Positions 33,029 through 42,504 of a stretch of DNA of 52,254 nucleotides are shown in pieces. The DNA is taken from assembly GCA_017394835.1 (NCBI GenBank), contig JAFPXD010000065.1, forward strand, positions 1-52,254, written 5' to 3'. This stretch comes from Clostridia bacterium. GTDB lineage: Bacteria; Bacillota; Clostridia; Christensenellales; CAG-138. Each line of letters begins with the position of its first letter. Positions within the stretch are counted from its first letter, which is position 1. The notes below the pieces were generated by a model. That model was not told the DNA's origin and made no database searches. It saw only the letters and a list, made by a program, of their open reading frames with translations. Made by a program: the position numbers and the translations under genes.

Positions 33029-34203
33029 CTGCGCCTCCTTGCCCCGAAGAACGGGATCGAAACCGCGAACAGCACCGCCGCCGCAATGAGCATCGGCACG
33101 AGCGGCGAAAGCACGCTCGAAGCGGGCAGACCCATCGAGGCGCGGGTCATGGAGTTCAGCAGTATCCTCGGCAGGAGCACCCCCGAAACGGGCTTTATCG
33201 CCTCCGGAAGCAGCGCGTAAGGGTAGAGCGCGCCGCCCAGCGTGAGCACCGCGAGCAGAACGAGATTGCCTGCGAGCTGAGCCGTCGAAGCCTTCCCGCA
33301 AACGAGCGAGAGCAGCATGAAGAACGCGAACGAGAGTATAAATCCCGCAAGCAATACGGGAACGAGAACCGTCAAATGCCCCACCTTAAGTATCGCGATC
33401 AGCGCCGCGGCGGGTATGGCGGTCATTACGAAAGCTATGACGAGCTTTGACAAAAGCGATTCCAAAAGGCTCCCGCCCGATACGAAGAAGCGCGAAGAAA
33501 GCCCCGCGTCGGTCTCCTCCGAAACGGAGCGGAGCATCGAAAGCGGGATGAACATTATGAGCATCGAAAGCAGCCCCGCCGCAAAGAACAGGCGGGCGCC
33601 GTCGAACTTGCCTTCGAATACGGAGCCCAGCTCAAATAACCCCAGCCTTCCGAGCGCATCCTCCACAGCGGCGCTCGAGTATTCGGAAAAGACCCTCTCG
33701 AGCTCATCTGCGTCAAGCTCGCCGTAACGCAGCTTCGCTTCCGAAAGCTTTACGCGCTGCTGCTCCTCGATTATTCCCACGAGCGAAGTAAACGCGCTCT
33801 TTACCATTGCGGCCTCAAGCGGCGTTTGCTCGTTCAGCGCTATTGTAAGGTCGGTGTCCTTCATTTCATAAAGGTCGTAGAAAAAGTCCTTCGGTATGGT
33901 CACGACCGCAGCGCATCCCAATGAGGCAAGCTCCTTATCGCTCCTTTCGCCCGCCGGCATAACGGCGGTAAAAACCGATACCTCGCGCAGACGCGAAATG
34001 AGCATACGGCTCATAACGGTATCGTCCTCATCCCGAACGGAGATGGGGAAGGGGGAAAGCAGCTCGTTTGCCTCGGCAGACGTGCGCATACCGAAAAACA
34101 TTATGAAAACAAGCAAGATCGGCAGCAGCAAAAACACGAGCGATCGTATCCCGCCGCCCGTCAAAAGACGCAGATCCTTTTTTAAGCATGCCGCAAACCT
34201 CAT
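33025..34203 (-). CDS. ABC-2 type exporter permease, first
   Basis: The 392-residue membrane protein has a first helix at SLVFLLLPILLVFIMFFGM, an extracytoplasmic domain of about 160 residues starting with FPISVRDEDDTVMSRML, and a C-terminal bundle of helices. This is the same plan as its downstream paralogue. GGAGG lies ten bases before the ATG at 34203, which overlaps the ATPase stop (ATGA). Together with the ATPase and second permease it forms a complete exporter. The substrate is not evident. Confidence 0.88.
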   Translation of the reverse strand: MRFAACLKKDLRLLTGGGIRSLVFLLLPILLVFIMFFGMRTSAEANELLSPFPISVRDEDDTVMSRMLISRLREVSVFTAVMPAGERSDKELASLGCAAVVTIPKDFFYDLYEMKDTDLTIALNEQTPLEAAMVKSAFTSLVGIIEEQQRVKLSEAKLRYGELDADELERVFSEYSSAAVEDALGRLGLFELGSVFEGKFDGARLFFAAGLLSMLIMFIPLSMLRSVSEETDAGLSSRFFVSGGSLLESLLSKLVIAFVMTAIPAAALIAILKVGHLTVLVPVLLAGFILSFAFFMLLSLVCGKASTAQLAGNLVLLAVLTLGGALYPYALLPEAIKPVSGVLLPRILLNSMTRASMGLPASSVLSPLVPMLIAAAVLFAVSIPFFGARRRR

Positions 34204-34823
34204 TGAAGCTTCCCCTCCGAAAGAGTGACTATCCTGCGGCATACGCCCGTCAGATCCTCTTCGATATGGCTTATCATAACGACGGCCGTACCGCAGGAGT
34301 TCATGCGGCGCACGGTATCGAGCATCACGCGCACGGAATCGTCGTCCGCGCCGACGGTCGGCTCGTCGAGCAGCAGCAGAGCGGGCGTTATAACGAGCCC
34401 CGCCGCCATGTTGAGCCTGCGCTTCATGCCGCCGGAATAGGTCTCAACGCGCTTGTTGGCCTTTTCGGTGAGGCCGACGAGCTTCAGAAGATGATCCACG
34501 CGGAGCTTTTCCGCCTTGCCGAAAAGCCCGTAGGCCTCTGCCCAGAATTCAAGATTTTGTTTGCCTGTCAATGAAGGGTAGAGCGCAATATCCTGCGGCA
34601 CACAGCAGATCTTACCGCGAAGCGCGGGGGAGACCGAAACGGAACCGGAGGTTGGCTTTAAGGTCCCGGCCATGATCCCCATAAGGGTGGATTTTCCGGC
34701 TCCGTTGCGCCCGTGTATGCCTATCGCGTCTCCCTTTGCAATATCAATGGAAACGCCGTCAAGCACGCGCTCGCCGCCGTATTCAAGCACTATATCCTTT
34801 AGGCTCAAAAGTGTTTCGCTCAT
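34200..34823 (-). CDS. ABC transporter ATP-binding protein (short)
   Basis: The 207-residue protein is a minimal ABC ATPase without C-terminal extension. Walker A is GRNGAGKSTL near residue 39, the signature is YSGGMKRRLN and Walker B LLLLDEPTVGADD. In the D loop, Gly-Ala-Asp-Asp replaces the usual Gly-Leu-Asp-Pro. It is the first gene of a three-gene exporter operon with overlapping stops and starts. Confidence 0.92.
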   Translation of the reverse strand: MSETLLSLKDIVLEYGGERVLDGVSIDIAKGDAIGIHGRNGAGKSTLMGIMAGTLKPTSGSVSVSPALRGKICCVPQDIALYPSLTGKQNLEFWAEAYGLFGKAEKLRVDHLLKLVGLTEKANKRVETYSGGMKRRLNMAAGLVITPALLLLDEPTVGADDDSVRVMLDTVRRMNSCGTAVVMISHIEEDLTGVCRRIVTLSEGKLQ

Positions 34824-34874
34824 GTTCCAAAAAGGGTGCGCCCCCCTTCAAGGGAGGCGCACCGGATCTGTCGA

Positions 34875-36719
34875 TCAGTAAAGCACGCTGCCGAGTATTT
34901 CGGTGACGTTTTCGGCCATATTCTCGAATATTTCGGAGATCTCCTCCATGGAAGCATTCGAAAGATCGGTGGGTTCAACGTCCTTGGGAGCTTCAACGCC
35001 CGTGCCGGGAGCGGCAATTATGTTCAGAATGATCTTCTGAACGTCGAGATCCAAATCAATATCCACGTCGTTGTCGCCGATGCCGAATTCATCATCAGCC
35101 TCCGAAACGGCATTCATGGCGGCGGAGATCATGCTTTCAACGTCGATCTCGATCGCGATCTTGCTGGTCTCGCCCTCGGGAGTGAAGGTGATGTTAATGA
35201 AGGGAGTGCCGCCCATACTGCCCTTGATGGTGCCCTTGGTGGTGAGCTTGCCGGGAGCGATGTCGCTCACATTGACCTCGATCAAGGTATCCTGACCCTC
35301 GCCCATAGAGGTCTTGACGGTGCCTATAACGGTGCTGTCGGTATAGGTGGTGAGGTTCAGATCATAGGCGATAGTGGTTTTCTCCTTCGTTCCTTCGAAA
35401 TCAAAGGTTTCTTCGTAATTGAGGAAGAGGCGCAGAGCGTCCTTGATCTGGGGCTCGTAATCGAGCAAGAAGGAACCGGACTTAAACACAACGGAGTTGG
35501 AAACGACGTCGCTGCCGACCATGAAGGCGACGAGCTTGGGCTCTTCCTTCATTATATCCTCGGCGAGCTTATCACTGCTGTTCTTGAGCTCGTCAAAGAG
35601 GCCCTCCTCGGGCTCTTCGCCGTCGATGGAGGAAGCAAGCGCCGCCATCTGCTTAACGATGCCGCCGAAATAGCTTTCCTCGCTGTCGAGGTATTCGCCG
35701 AGCTCCTTTATGACCGCGGAGAACTCCTCCTTGGAGGGGGTGACGGTGAACCTTGTGCCGGTAACGGCCTTTTCGCCGCCGTAAAGTTTCATCTCAGCGT
35801 CCTTTTCGACAACGGTATTTTCCGCAGTGGAAAGCTTGCCGATTATCATGAAGAGCTTGTCGATCTCGGCGCGGGTCTTGGCTTCGTCAAGGTTGAGGAA
35901 GGAAAGATCGGGGAATTTGGCGTTATCGTCCTCGGCGGCAAGCTGCATGAGCTTATCCTTGTTCATCACGTAGTACTTGCTGTCAAGCTGGGGCACGTAA
36001 AGGCCGAGCTTTTCGCCGTCGGTGATGATGCTGCCGTCAAGCACGCGGTTGCCGGAATAGTTTACGCCAAGGCCGATATTGGGGTGATCGTCCTTAACGT
36101 CGAGCTTGAGATCTATCGAGAACTTGGAAAGCAGGTTCTTGATTATGCCGATCTCACTGAAGAGGCCCGCCTCTTCGGATTCGATGGCTGCGGTGATGTT
36201 GAAGTCATACTTGATGGCCTCGTCGGTCAACTGCTTGGCCCTCTCGAAGTATTCGTCAACGCCCTTGTCAATAAGAGCCTTTTCCGCAAGGCCCAGCTTA
36301 ACGCGGGAATCGGGGATGAGCTTGCGCAGCACGCCGGTCCCCCAAAGAACGCCCGCGATCGCCGCGAGGGCGGCAAGCACTATCGCAATGATCGCAATGG
36401 GCTTTAAGCCCTTCTTTTTCTTCTTGGGCTCCTCGGCGGGAGCGGCCTCCTGGACGGCGGGCCCCGCAATGGGAGCGGCGGCTTCCTTTACCTCCTCGGC
36501 GGCTTCGGAAACGGCTTCCTCGGCGGCGGCCGCAGTTTCGGCGGCGGCTTCGGAAACGGCTTCCTCAGCGGCGGCCGCAGTTTCGGCGGCGGCCTCCTTT
36601 ACCTCCTCGGCGGCGGCTTCGGTCACGGCCTCGATGGGCTTTGCGACCTGATGTCCGCAGGAGGGGCAGAACGCGGCGGACTCTTCAAGAGGATTGCCGC
36701 AGTTTGTGCAGTATTTCAT
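34875..36719 (-). CDS. Zinc-ribbon, single-TM protein with large secreted domain
   Basis: Function not recognised. The 614-residue protein starts with a zinc ribbon (CTNCGNPLEESAAFCPSCG, residues 4-22). An Ala/Glu-rich, probably helical linker follows that contains a 15-residue repeat (AAETAAAAEEAVSEA, twice), then a lysine patch and one membrane helix near 112-135. About 475 residues of mixed alpha/beta sequence lie outside, including conserved-looking strands (YAFMVGS-like and TTIAYDLNLTTYTD). The ectodomain resembles DUF6583-type clostridial proteins, but I cannot confirm this. The start at 36719 follows AAAGGAG by eight bases. The promoter contains an inverted repeat. Confidence 0.8.
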   Translation of the reverse strand: MKYCTNCGNPLEESAAFCPSCGHQVAKPIEAVTEAAAEEVKEAAAETAAAAEEAVSEAAAETAAAAEEAVSEAAEEVKEAAAPIAGPAVQEAAPAEEPKKKKKGLKPIAIIAIVLAALAAIAGVLWGTGVLRKLIPDSRVKLGLAEKALIDKGVDEYFERAKQLTDEAIKYDFNITAAIESEEAGLFSEIGIIKNLLSKFSIDLKLDVKDDHPNIGLGVNYSGNRVLDGSIITDGEKLGLYVPQLDSKYYVMNKDKLMQLAAEDDNAKFPDLSFLNLDEAKTRAEIDKLFMIIGKLSTAENTVVEKDAEMKLYGGEKAVTGTRFTVTPSKEEFSAVIKELGEYLDSEESYFGGIVKQMAALASSIDGEEPEEGLFDELKNSSDKLAEDIMKEEPKLVAFMVGSDVVSNSVVFKSGSFLLDYEPQIKDALRLFLNYEETFDFEGTKEKTTIAYDLNLTTYTDSTVIGTVKTSMGEGQDTLIEVNVSDIAPGKLTTKGTIKGSMGGTPFINITFTPEGETSKIAIEIDVESMISAAMNAVSEADDEFGIGDNDVDIDLDLDVQKIILNIIAAPGTGVEAPKDVEPTDLSNASMEEISEIFENMAENVTEILGSVLY

Positions 36720-36754
36720 ATCGTTTACTCCTTTACTTGTTTTTCGACAATAAT

Positions 36755-36792
36755 ATGATAGCACATATATAAACAGGCGTCAACACCTGTTT
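36755..36792 (-). promoter_or_regulatory. Promoter and inverted repeat upstream of the zinc-ribbon protein
   Basis: TTGACG (36778-36783) and TATCAT (36755-36760) have a 17-base spacer and a TGC extension. The -35 box lies in the centre of AAACAGG-8-CCTGTTT (36771-36792), a perfect seven-base inverted repeat that could be an operator. Confidence 0.65.
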
Positions 36793-36921
36793 GCGGTTTT
36801 TGTGCCTTTATGATCGTATAATACGACGGCTTTTCGCCCTTGTCAATAAGCTGTACGGGTTTTACCTCGATTTTACAATGGTCCGTTGGACTTTTGACAT
36901 TTGCCGCAGTCCCATGGGATA

Positions 36922-36950
36922 TTGCATTGTCTCGCGGGTTTTGGTATAAT
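36922..36950 (+). promoter_or_regulatory. Promoter giving a probably leaderless transcript
   Basis: TTGCAT (36922-36927) and TATAAT (36945-36950), spacer 17, end only six bases before the ATG at 36957. Transcription should therefore begin at or within a base or two of the start codon. Confidence 0.7.
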
Positions 36951-36956
36951 ATAGGT

Positions 36957-38396
36957 ATGGAAACCAATATAAAAACAACAAACAAGCCCCGCAAGGCGCT
37001 TGAAGCCATACTCACCGTTCTGATCCCCGTGATCGCGCTCGGCGCGTTCGTGTGGTGGCTGATAAAGGCGGAAGAGCTCACCGTGCAGGGCGTAATAATG
37101 GCCGCGCTGACCCTCGGGGTATTCACGGTCGCGCTCATCATTGCGGTGCCCGCGTTCATCCGCTTCATAAACAGGGAGGTAAATGCGCGCGTTAAACCTC
37201 TTGGAGACAGAAGCATGCGCCGTTCAAGGCTGCACCCCGCGATAGTCGTGGCGCTCTCGGTACTCGCGGCAAGGATAATACTCGCGGTGGCGGCTTACGT
37301 CCTGTTCACGGCAATAAAGGGCTATTCCGGCTCATTCTTCGCAACGCTTGAGCGGATATGGTATAAGCTCGATACGGATGCGCCTCACTATCTTTCGATA
37401 GCGCAGTCGGGCTACGTGACCACGGAACCTGAAATGTATAACATAGTGTTCCTGCCGCTGTTCCCGTGGCTCATAAGGGCGTTTGGGCTCGTGTTCCGTT
37501 CGGGCTTCGTATCCGCATTCGTGATAAATACCCTTGCATCCTGCGCGGCCGGCGCGGTGATCTATGAGCTTGCGCTCTGCGATATGGGCAGGCGCGCGGC
37601 AAAGCTCGCGGTGGTGTTCGCTTTTGCGATGCCCGCCGCCATATTCTTCCTCGCCCCCATGAGTGAGCCGCTGTTCCTCCTGCTTACCGCCGGGTGTCTG
37701 CTCGCGGCAAGGAAGGGCAAATTCTGGCTTGGCGCCGTATTGGGCGCGCTTGCGTCGTTCACGCGCTCGGTGGGCATAATAATGCTGCTGCCCTTTGTTA
37801 TGGAGCTCATAGTCCATACCGTCAGGAAGGTGAAGGCGGAGGAAACGAAGCCACTTCCCGCATGGGCGAAGGCCGCCGCGTGCGTGCTCATATTCTGCCT
37901 CGGCACGTTCTTCTACCTGCTTATAAACAAGCTCGTTTGGGGCGATTGGTTCAAATTCCTCGAATTCCAGAAGAGCGTTTGGTTCCAGCAGCTCGGGCCC
38001 TTCTTCGGCACCGCCTCCACTCAAACGAATTACCTGTTCCGCGCATTCGGGACCGAAACGGCGGACGTGCTCGGGCTGTGGATCCCCAATCTGCTCTATA
38101 TATTAGGCGCGCTGGCCGTGCTGGTGCTTACGGCAAGGACTCTGCGCTCCTCCTACACGCTTTGTTTCGCGGCATATTTCGCGATAACCTGCGGGGCGAC
38201 ATGGCTCCTTTCCGCGCCGCGCTACCTTACGGCGCTCGTCGTTCTGCCGATCGCGCTCGCGCATCTTTGTCAGGGCAGGGATGACGGCGTGGCGCTTGCC
38301 AGATCAAGGGCGAAGGCCGCCGCTGTCACGACTCTGCTCCTCATGGGGCAGGCGGCATACCTCGTTATGTATATACTCGAATACAGCATCTATTGA
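36957..38396 (+). CDS. PIG-V-like polytopic mannosyl/glycosyltransferase
   Basis: The 479-residue protein has about ten membrane helices. The segment LDTDAPHYLSIAQSGYV followed by IVFLPLFPWLIRAFG near residues 138-175 is the lumenal-loop pattern of PIG-V family (GT-C) mannosyltransferases, which use polyprenyl-phosphate sugar donors to modify lipids or glycans at the outer face. The start at 36957 is supported by the promoter position and by the first helix at residue 16. No Shine-Dalgarno precedes it, so a leaderless mRNA is inferred. The sugar and the acceptor are unknown. Confidence 0.85.
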   Translation: METNIKTTNKPRKALEAILTVLIPVIALGAFVWWLIKAEELTVQGVIMAALTLGVFTVALIIAVPAFIRFINREVNARVKPLGDRSMRRSRLHPAIVVALSVLAARIILAVAAYVLFTAIKGYSGSFFATLERIWYKLDTDAPHYLSIAQSGYVTTEPEMYNIVFLPLFPWLIRAFGLVFRSGFVSAFVINTLASCAAGAVIYELALCDMGRRAAKLAVVFAFAMPAAIFFLAPMSEPLFLLLTAGCLLAARKGKFWLGAVLGALASFTRSVGIIMLLPFVMELIVHTVRKVKAEETKPLPAWAKAAACVLIFCLGTFFYLLINKLVWGDWFKFLEFQKSVWFQQLGPFFGTASTQTNYLFRAFGTETADVLGLWIPNLLYILGALAVLVLTARTLRSSYTLCFAAYFAITCGATWLLSAPRYLTALVVLPIALAHLCQGRDDGVALARSRAKAAAVTTLLLMGQAAYLVMYILEYSIY

Positions 38397-38412
38397 GAAG
38401 GGAGAACGATGA

Positions 38413-39189
38413 ATGGATCTATTCGGATTTTATAGGATACTGAGCTACGGATGGGGCGGCTATGACGGCTATTACAGCGGCACGGCTTCAAGGATGAACG
38501 GTGGTTACACCCTGCTTCTCATTGCCGCGCTTGCGATAATGCTGCTCGGCATATTCGCGCAGGCGCGCGTGCAGAAGGTGTTCAATCAGTATTCGCAGAT
38601 CCCCTCTTCCGGCGGAAGGACGGCGGCTCAGGTCGCAAACGACCTGCTTCGCAGCAACGGGAGCGCAGTAAGCGTTCAACAGATACAGGGCGCTCTTACC
38701 GATAATTACAATCCCAAAGCGGGCGCTGTATCACTCAGTCAGACGGTCTATGGCTCCTCGAGCATCGCTGCCATAGCCGTCGCCGCGCACGAATGCGGGC
38801 ACGTTATGCAGTATGAGAGCGGTTACGGCCTCATAAAGCTCCGCAACGCGATACTGCCCGTCGCCAATATAGGCGCAAGGTTCTCCTATTTGATCGTGAT
38901 AATAGGCCTTCTGATGGGCGCCATGGGGCATACGGTATGCATGATAGGCGTGGCGCTGTTCGGCTTTGCGCTCGCGTTCCAGCTCCTGACTTTGCCCGTT
39001 GAGCTGGACGCCTCCAACCGTGCGCTCAACATGCTTACGGCGGGCGGGTATATCACCGGCAATGCCGAAGAAAACGCCGCAAGGAAGGTGCTCCGTGCGG
39101 CTGCGTTCACATATCTTGTTGCGGTGCTTTCATCCGCGATCTCATTCCTGAGGCTGCTCATGATCGCAAACTCGAACAGGAGAAGGTAA
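38413..39189 (+). CDS. YugP-like neutral zinc metallopeptidase
   Basis: The 258-residue membrane protein carries the zincin motif HECGHVMQY (HExxH) at residues 126-134 in a cytoplasmic or membrane-facing loop, with four hydrophobic segments around it. The later LPVELDASNRALNML contains the Glu and Asn typical of the family's third ligand region. YugP/Zn_peptidase_2 proteins have no settled substrate. The start follows GGGAG by about eight bases, 16 bases after the glycosyltransferase stop, so both are probably co-transcribed. Confidence 0.93.
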   Translation: MDLFGFYRILSYGWGGYDGYYSGTASRMNGGYTLLLIAALAIMLLGIFAQARVQKVFNQYSQIPSSGGRTAAQVANDLLRSNGSAVSVQQIQGALTDNYNPKAGAVSLSQTVYGSSSIAAIAVAAHECGHVMQYESGYGLIKLRNAILPVANIGARFSYLIVIIGLLMGAMGHTVCMIGVALFGFALAFQLLTLPVELDASNRALNMLTAGGYITGNAEENAARKVLRAAAFTYLVAVLSSAISFLRLLMIANSNRRR

Positions 39190-39205
39190 AGCTTATATAA
39201 AGTGC

Positions 39206-39240
39206 AAAAAGGCGGAAGGCAATGCGACCTTCCGCCTTTT
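39206..39240. terminator. Bidirectional terminator
   Basis: AAAAGGCGGAAGG pairs with CCTTCCGCCTTTT. It serves the YugP gene on the plus strand and the NlpC/P60 gene on the minus strand. Confidence 0.9.
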
Positions 39241-39255
39241 GATATGCCGTGGGCG

Positions 39256-41109
39256 TCAGCTTCCGAATATGCGGTACGCACAGTAGAAGTAATTGCGCCA
39301 GTAGTTCGTGTTGTAGGTGCGGAGCACGATCTTGCCTTCGTTATTGGAAGCGTCGATCATCATTCCGTTGCCTATCGCTATGGCTACGTGGCCCGCGTAC
39401 TGGCTCATTTTGAATACTATAACGTCGCCGGCGCGGATGCTGCTCATAGAGCCGATCCTCGGATACCTGGTGGTATAGCGCCACTGGTAGGAGGTCATAT
39501 AGCTCTGATGGACTCCCGCCTGATTAAGGCACCAGTAAACGAAACCGGAGCAGTCGAACGCATTGGGCCCCTTCGCGCCGCGCACGTACGGGCAGCCGAG
39601 CTTGCTCCTCGCAATGCGGATGAGATTGTCGATCTTATCCTGCGTGCTCTGAGTCGGCTTGGGGGTCGCCGTGGGCTTGGGAGTCGCCGTGGGCTTGGGG
39701 GTGGGCTTGGGAGTCGCCGTGGGAACGGCGGTGGGCTTGGGCGTCTTGGTGGGCTTGGGCGTCTTGGTGGGCTTGGGCGTGGGCTTCGGAGTGGTGCCGG
39801 GCCTGGGAGTCTTCGTGGGCTTGGGCGTCGCCGTGGGCTTGGGCTTGGGAGTGGGAGTTGCCGTCGGCACGGGAGTCGGCTTCGGCGTGGGCGAAGGAGT
39901 CGCCGTCGGCACGGGAGTCGAGCTCACGGGCCTATCAGAACGCACTGCGTCATCCGAGGAGAGCTTCGAAAGGGTCTCCTTCGCAACGGTGCCGTCAACC
40001 TCCAGATGATTGTTCTTCTGGAACGCCTTGACCGCTTTCTCGGTCGTTTCGCCGAAATAGCCGGTGACTTCGGAACGCTTCAGGTAATTGTACCTGTAAA
40101 GCATCGTCTGGAGACGGGTGACGTCGTCGCCGCCCATTGTGAGCTCGAGCTTGTTGTATTTTGCATCCTCGCTCATGAGGGCGATCCTCGTAGCGGGGCC
40201 AACGTGACCGTCAACGATTATGTCGTTGCGCTCCTGGAAGCGCTTGACCGCGTTGACCGTATCGCTCCCGTAAATGCCGTCGGGCTTGGAAGCGAGATAA
40301 CCGAGCTCCCACAGACGGTCCTGATAGATCTGAACGTCCTCACCGGTGGAGCCGATGTAAAGGGAGTTGGGTACGGCGTCTTCGAAATAGAGGGCTTCCT
40401 TCGTCTGGCTGCCGACCATGCCGTCAACCTCGAGCTCGTTCTTTTCCTGGAAGAGCCTTATCGCTTCTTCCATGGCTTCATCGAATACGTCGTTGGGCTT
40501 TTCCTTCAAATAATCAAGCTCATAGAGCCTTTCCTTCATTGCGAGGACGTCTGTGCCTTCATCGCCGAGTCTCGCCATATAGAGCTTTGCACTGCCCGAC
40601 ATGAGGAAGATGTAATCCTCGGTGGTCATTTCACCGGTCACCTCCAGACCGTTGCGGCGCTGGAAGATCTGAACTGCTTCCTTTGTTATGGAGCCGTAAT
40701 AATTGGTGGGCTCATCGTAATCCATATAGTTGAGCTCCATGAGCCTCAACTGAATGACGGGAACGAGATCGTCCCTATCGCCCTTGACGATATGCAGAGG
40801 GGCGGGGGTGGGAGTGGGTTCGGGCGTTGCGGTGGGAGCGGGCGAGGGAGTGGGCGTTGGCGTGGGAGCCAATGTGGGAATGACGATCGGAGCTTCGGTA
40901 GCGGCAGAAACATCCGCGGGGATATCCTTCGGCTTTTTAAGCATGGGTATCACGATGCAGAGCGCGATAATAACGACGGCAAGCAGCCCTGCGGCGACCC
41001 CGATGGGGACGGAATGCTTCTTCACGTACTTGAACGCGGCCGACGCCCTGCAGGAGAAACCGTCCGCAAGATCGCACAGGAATTTGTGCGTTTTATCCGA
41101 AAGCTTCAT
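39256..41109 (-). CDS. Cell-wall hydrolase with four peptidoglycan-binding repeats and NlpC/P60 domain
   Basis: The 617-residue protein has a membrane helix near residues 31-51 and a short Thr/Pro linker. Four PG_binding_1 repeats follow, each ending like FQxxNxLEVDGxV (about 95-370). A long TPKPT linker spans about 390-485, and a C-terminal NlpC/P60 domain holds the catalytic Cys in [12 protein letters not shown] and His in [10 protein letters not shown]. These enzymes cut the D-Glu/diamino-acid bond of wall peptides. The start at 41109 is preferred over an ATG nine bases upstream because its spacing to GGAGG is normal. TATAAT at 41146-41151 (minus strand) gives a promoter -10. Confidence 0.93.
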   Translation of the reverse strand: MKLSDKTHKFLCDLADGFSCRASAAFKYVKKHSVPIGVAAGLLAVVIIALCIVIPMLKKPKDIPADVSAATEAPIVIPTLAPTPTPTPSPAPTATPEPTPTPAPLHIVKGDRDDLVPVIQLRLMELNYMDYDEPTNYYGSITKEAVQIFQRRNGLEVTGEMTTEDYIFLMSGSAKLYMARLGDEGTDVLAMKERLYELDYLKEKPNDVFDEAMEEAIRLFQEKNELEVDGMVGSQTKEALYFEDAVPNSLYIGSTGEDVQIYQDRLWELGYLASKPDGIYGSDTVNAVKRFQERNDIIVDGHVGPATRIALMSEDAKYNKLELTMGGDDVTRLQTMLYRYNYLKRSEVTGYFGETTEKAVKAFQKNNHLEVDGTVAKETLSKLSSDDAVRSDRPVSSTPVPTATPSPTPKPTPVPTATPTPKPKPTATPKPTKTPRPGTTPKPTPKPTKTPKPTKTPKPTAVPTATPKPTPKPTATPKPTATPKPTQSTQDKIDNLIRIARSKLGCPYVRGAKGPNAFDCSGFVYWCLNQAGVHQSYMTSYQWRYTTRYPRIGSMSSIRAGDVIVFKMSQYAGHVAIAIGNGMMIDASNNEGKIVLRTYNTNYWRNYFYCAYRIFGS

Positions 41110-41282
41110 ATCATTCACCTCCGTTTCCTAAAAAATCAACTGCCCCATTATACCATACTTTTTGTGAAGATGGTATTAATAAATATTGGCAAAACCGTTA
41201 AAAAGCCGATATTTATGCGGTTTTTTGGCTTTGTTAACAAAAAATTTACCATTTCGGGCTTATTTGCGGCCGCGAAATGCGG

Positions 41283-41325
41283 ATAAAAGAAGCCCCCGGA
41301 GCGCTGTTCAAGGCGCTCCGGGGGC
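41283..41325 (-). terminator. Terminator at the end of the sugar importer operon
   Basis: GCCCCCGGAGCGC (41292-41304) pairs with GCGCTCCGGGGGC (41313-41325), followed on the minus strand by TTCTTTT. It is the strongest hairpin in the window by GC content, 24 bases after the ATPase stop. Confidence 0.9.
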
Positions 41326-41348
41326 GGTTGTCAGGCCCGGTCACGGGA

Positions 41349-42485
41349 TCAGTATTCATGCGAATAGAGCAGGTTTTTCTCCGTTTCGGGATCGAAGAAG
41401 TGCATGACCTTGCCCTCGAAAGTGACGTTGAGCTTCGCGCCGTTAACGAGCCCTGCGCGCTCGGAGGCGGTCAGGTCGATGGTGGGAACGCGGAATATGA
41501 TCCTCGTTCCGTCGTCTGTGAACGCGTGCAGATGCAGCTCGGAGCCCATCATCTCGTTGACCTCGAGAGTCACGGGGATGGAGGAGGCGCTTGCCTCCTT
41601 CGAGAGGACTATATGCTCGGGGCGCACGCCCAGGAGCACCTTCCTGCCGGGTATGCGCGCACGGGCAAGCTCCGCGCCCTTATCGCCGTCAACGGGGATC
41701 GCGGCGCCGAAGAGCTTTACCTGATACGCGCCGTTGGCGTTCACGAGCTCAGCGGGGACTATGTTCATCTTGGGAGCGCCTATGAACTCCGCGACGAACA
41801 GGTTTTCGGGCTTTTCGAATACCTCGGCGGGGGAGCCTACCTGCATGATATAGCCGTCCTTCATGATAACGATCCTGTCGCCAAGGGTCATGGCCTCGGT
41901 CTGGTCATGGGTGACGTATATGAAGGTGGTGTTCAGCTTCTGCCTCAGAAGGATTATCTCGGCGCGCATCTGGTTCCTGAGCTTGGCGTCGAGGTTCGAA
42001 AGCGGCTCGTCCATGAGGAACACCTTCGAATCTCTAACCATAGCGCGGCCTATCGCAACACGCTGGCGCTGACCGCCGGAAAGCGCGCGGGGCTTGCGCA
42101 TGAGGTAATCGGTAATGCCGAGTATTTCGGCCACGTTCGTGACCTTGTTGAATATCAGATCCTCGGGCATCTTCTGCAGACGCAGCGAGAACGCGATATT
42201 GTCGTAAACACTCATGTGGGGATAGAGCGCGTAGTTCTGGAATACCATGGCGATATTCCTGTCCTTGGGCTGCAGATCGTTAACGACCTCGCCGTCTATC
42301 TCAACGGTGCCGTCGCTTATGTCCTCAAGACCCGCGATCATGCGGAGAGTGGTGGATTTGCCGCAGCCGGAGGGGCCGACGAACACGACGAATTCCTGAT
42401 CCTTTATATCCAGATTGAAGTCGTGTACGGCAACGACGTTGTTATCGTAGATTTTTTTGACGTTTGTGAGTTTGACGCTTGCCAT
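41349..42485 (-). CDS. Carbohydrate importer ATPase (MalK/MsmX/UgpC-like)
   Basis: The 378-residue ATPase has Walker A GPSGCGKSTT near residue 37, signature ALSGGQRQRV and Walker B VFLMDEPLSNLDA. A C-terminal OB-fold regulatory region (ILGVRPEHIVL and after) is typical of CUT1 sugar importers. In many Firmicutes one MsmX-like ATPase serves several sugar transporters. Here it is the last gene of the operon, 19 bases after the inner permease. It would energise uptake of the oligosaccharides released by the GH53 or GH13 enzymes to the right. Confidence 0.95.
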   Translation of the reverse strand: MASVKLTNVKKIYDNNVVAVHDFNLDIKDQEFVVFVGPSGCGKSTTLRMIAGLEDISDGTVEIDGEVVNDLQPKDRNIAMVFQNYALYPHMSVYDNIAFSLRLQKMPEDLIFNKVTNVAEILGITDYLMRKPRALSGGQRQRVAIGRAMVRDSKVFLMDEPLSNLDAKLRNQMRAEIILLRQKLNTTFIYVTHDQTEAMTLGDRIVIMKDGYIMQVGSPAEVFEKPENLFVAEFIGAPKMNIVPAELVNANGAYQVKLFGAAIPVDGDKGAELARARIPGRKVLLGVRPEHIVLSKEASASSIPVTLEVNEMMGSELHLHAFTDDGTRIIFRVPTIDLTASERAGLVNGAKLNVTFEGKVMHFFDPETEKNLLYSHEY

Positions 42486-42504
42486 AGTTTTTCTCCTTTC
42501 AGTA

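Noticed and set aside
34836..36407. 523-codon plus-strand frame opposite the zinc-ribbon protein
   Set aside because: It is a shadow frame. The opposite strand has promoter, ribosome site, zinc ribbon and membrane helix.
39202..41286. 694-codon plus-strand frame with Gly/Leu/Arg-rich repeats
   Set aside because: The apparent repeats are the antisense reading of the TPKPT linker and the peptidoglycan-binding repeats of the minus-strand hydrolase.
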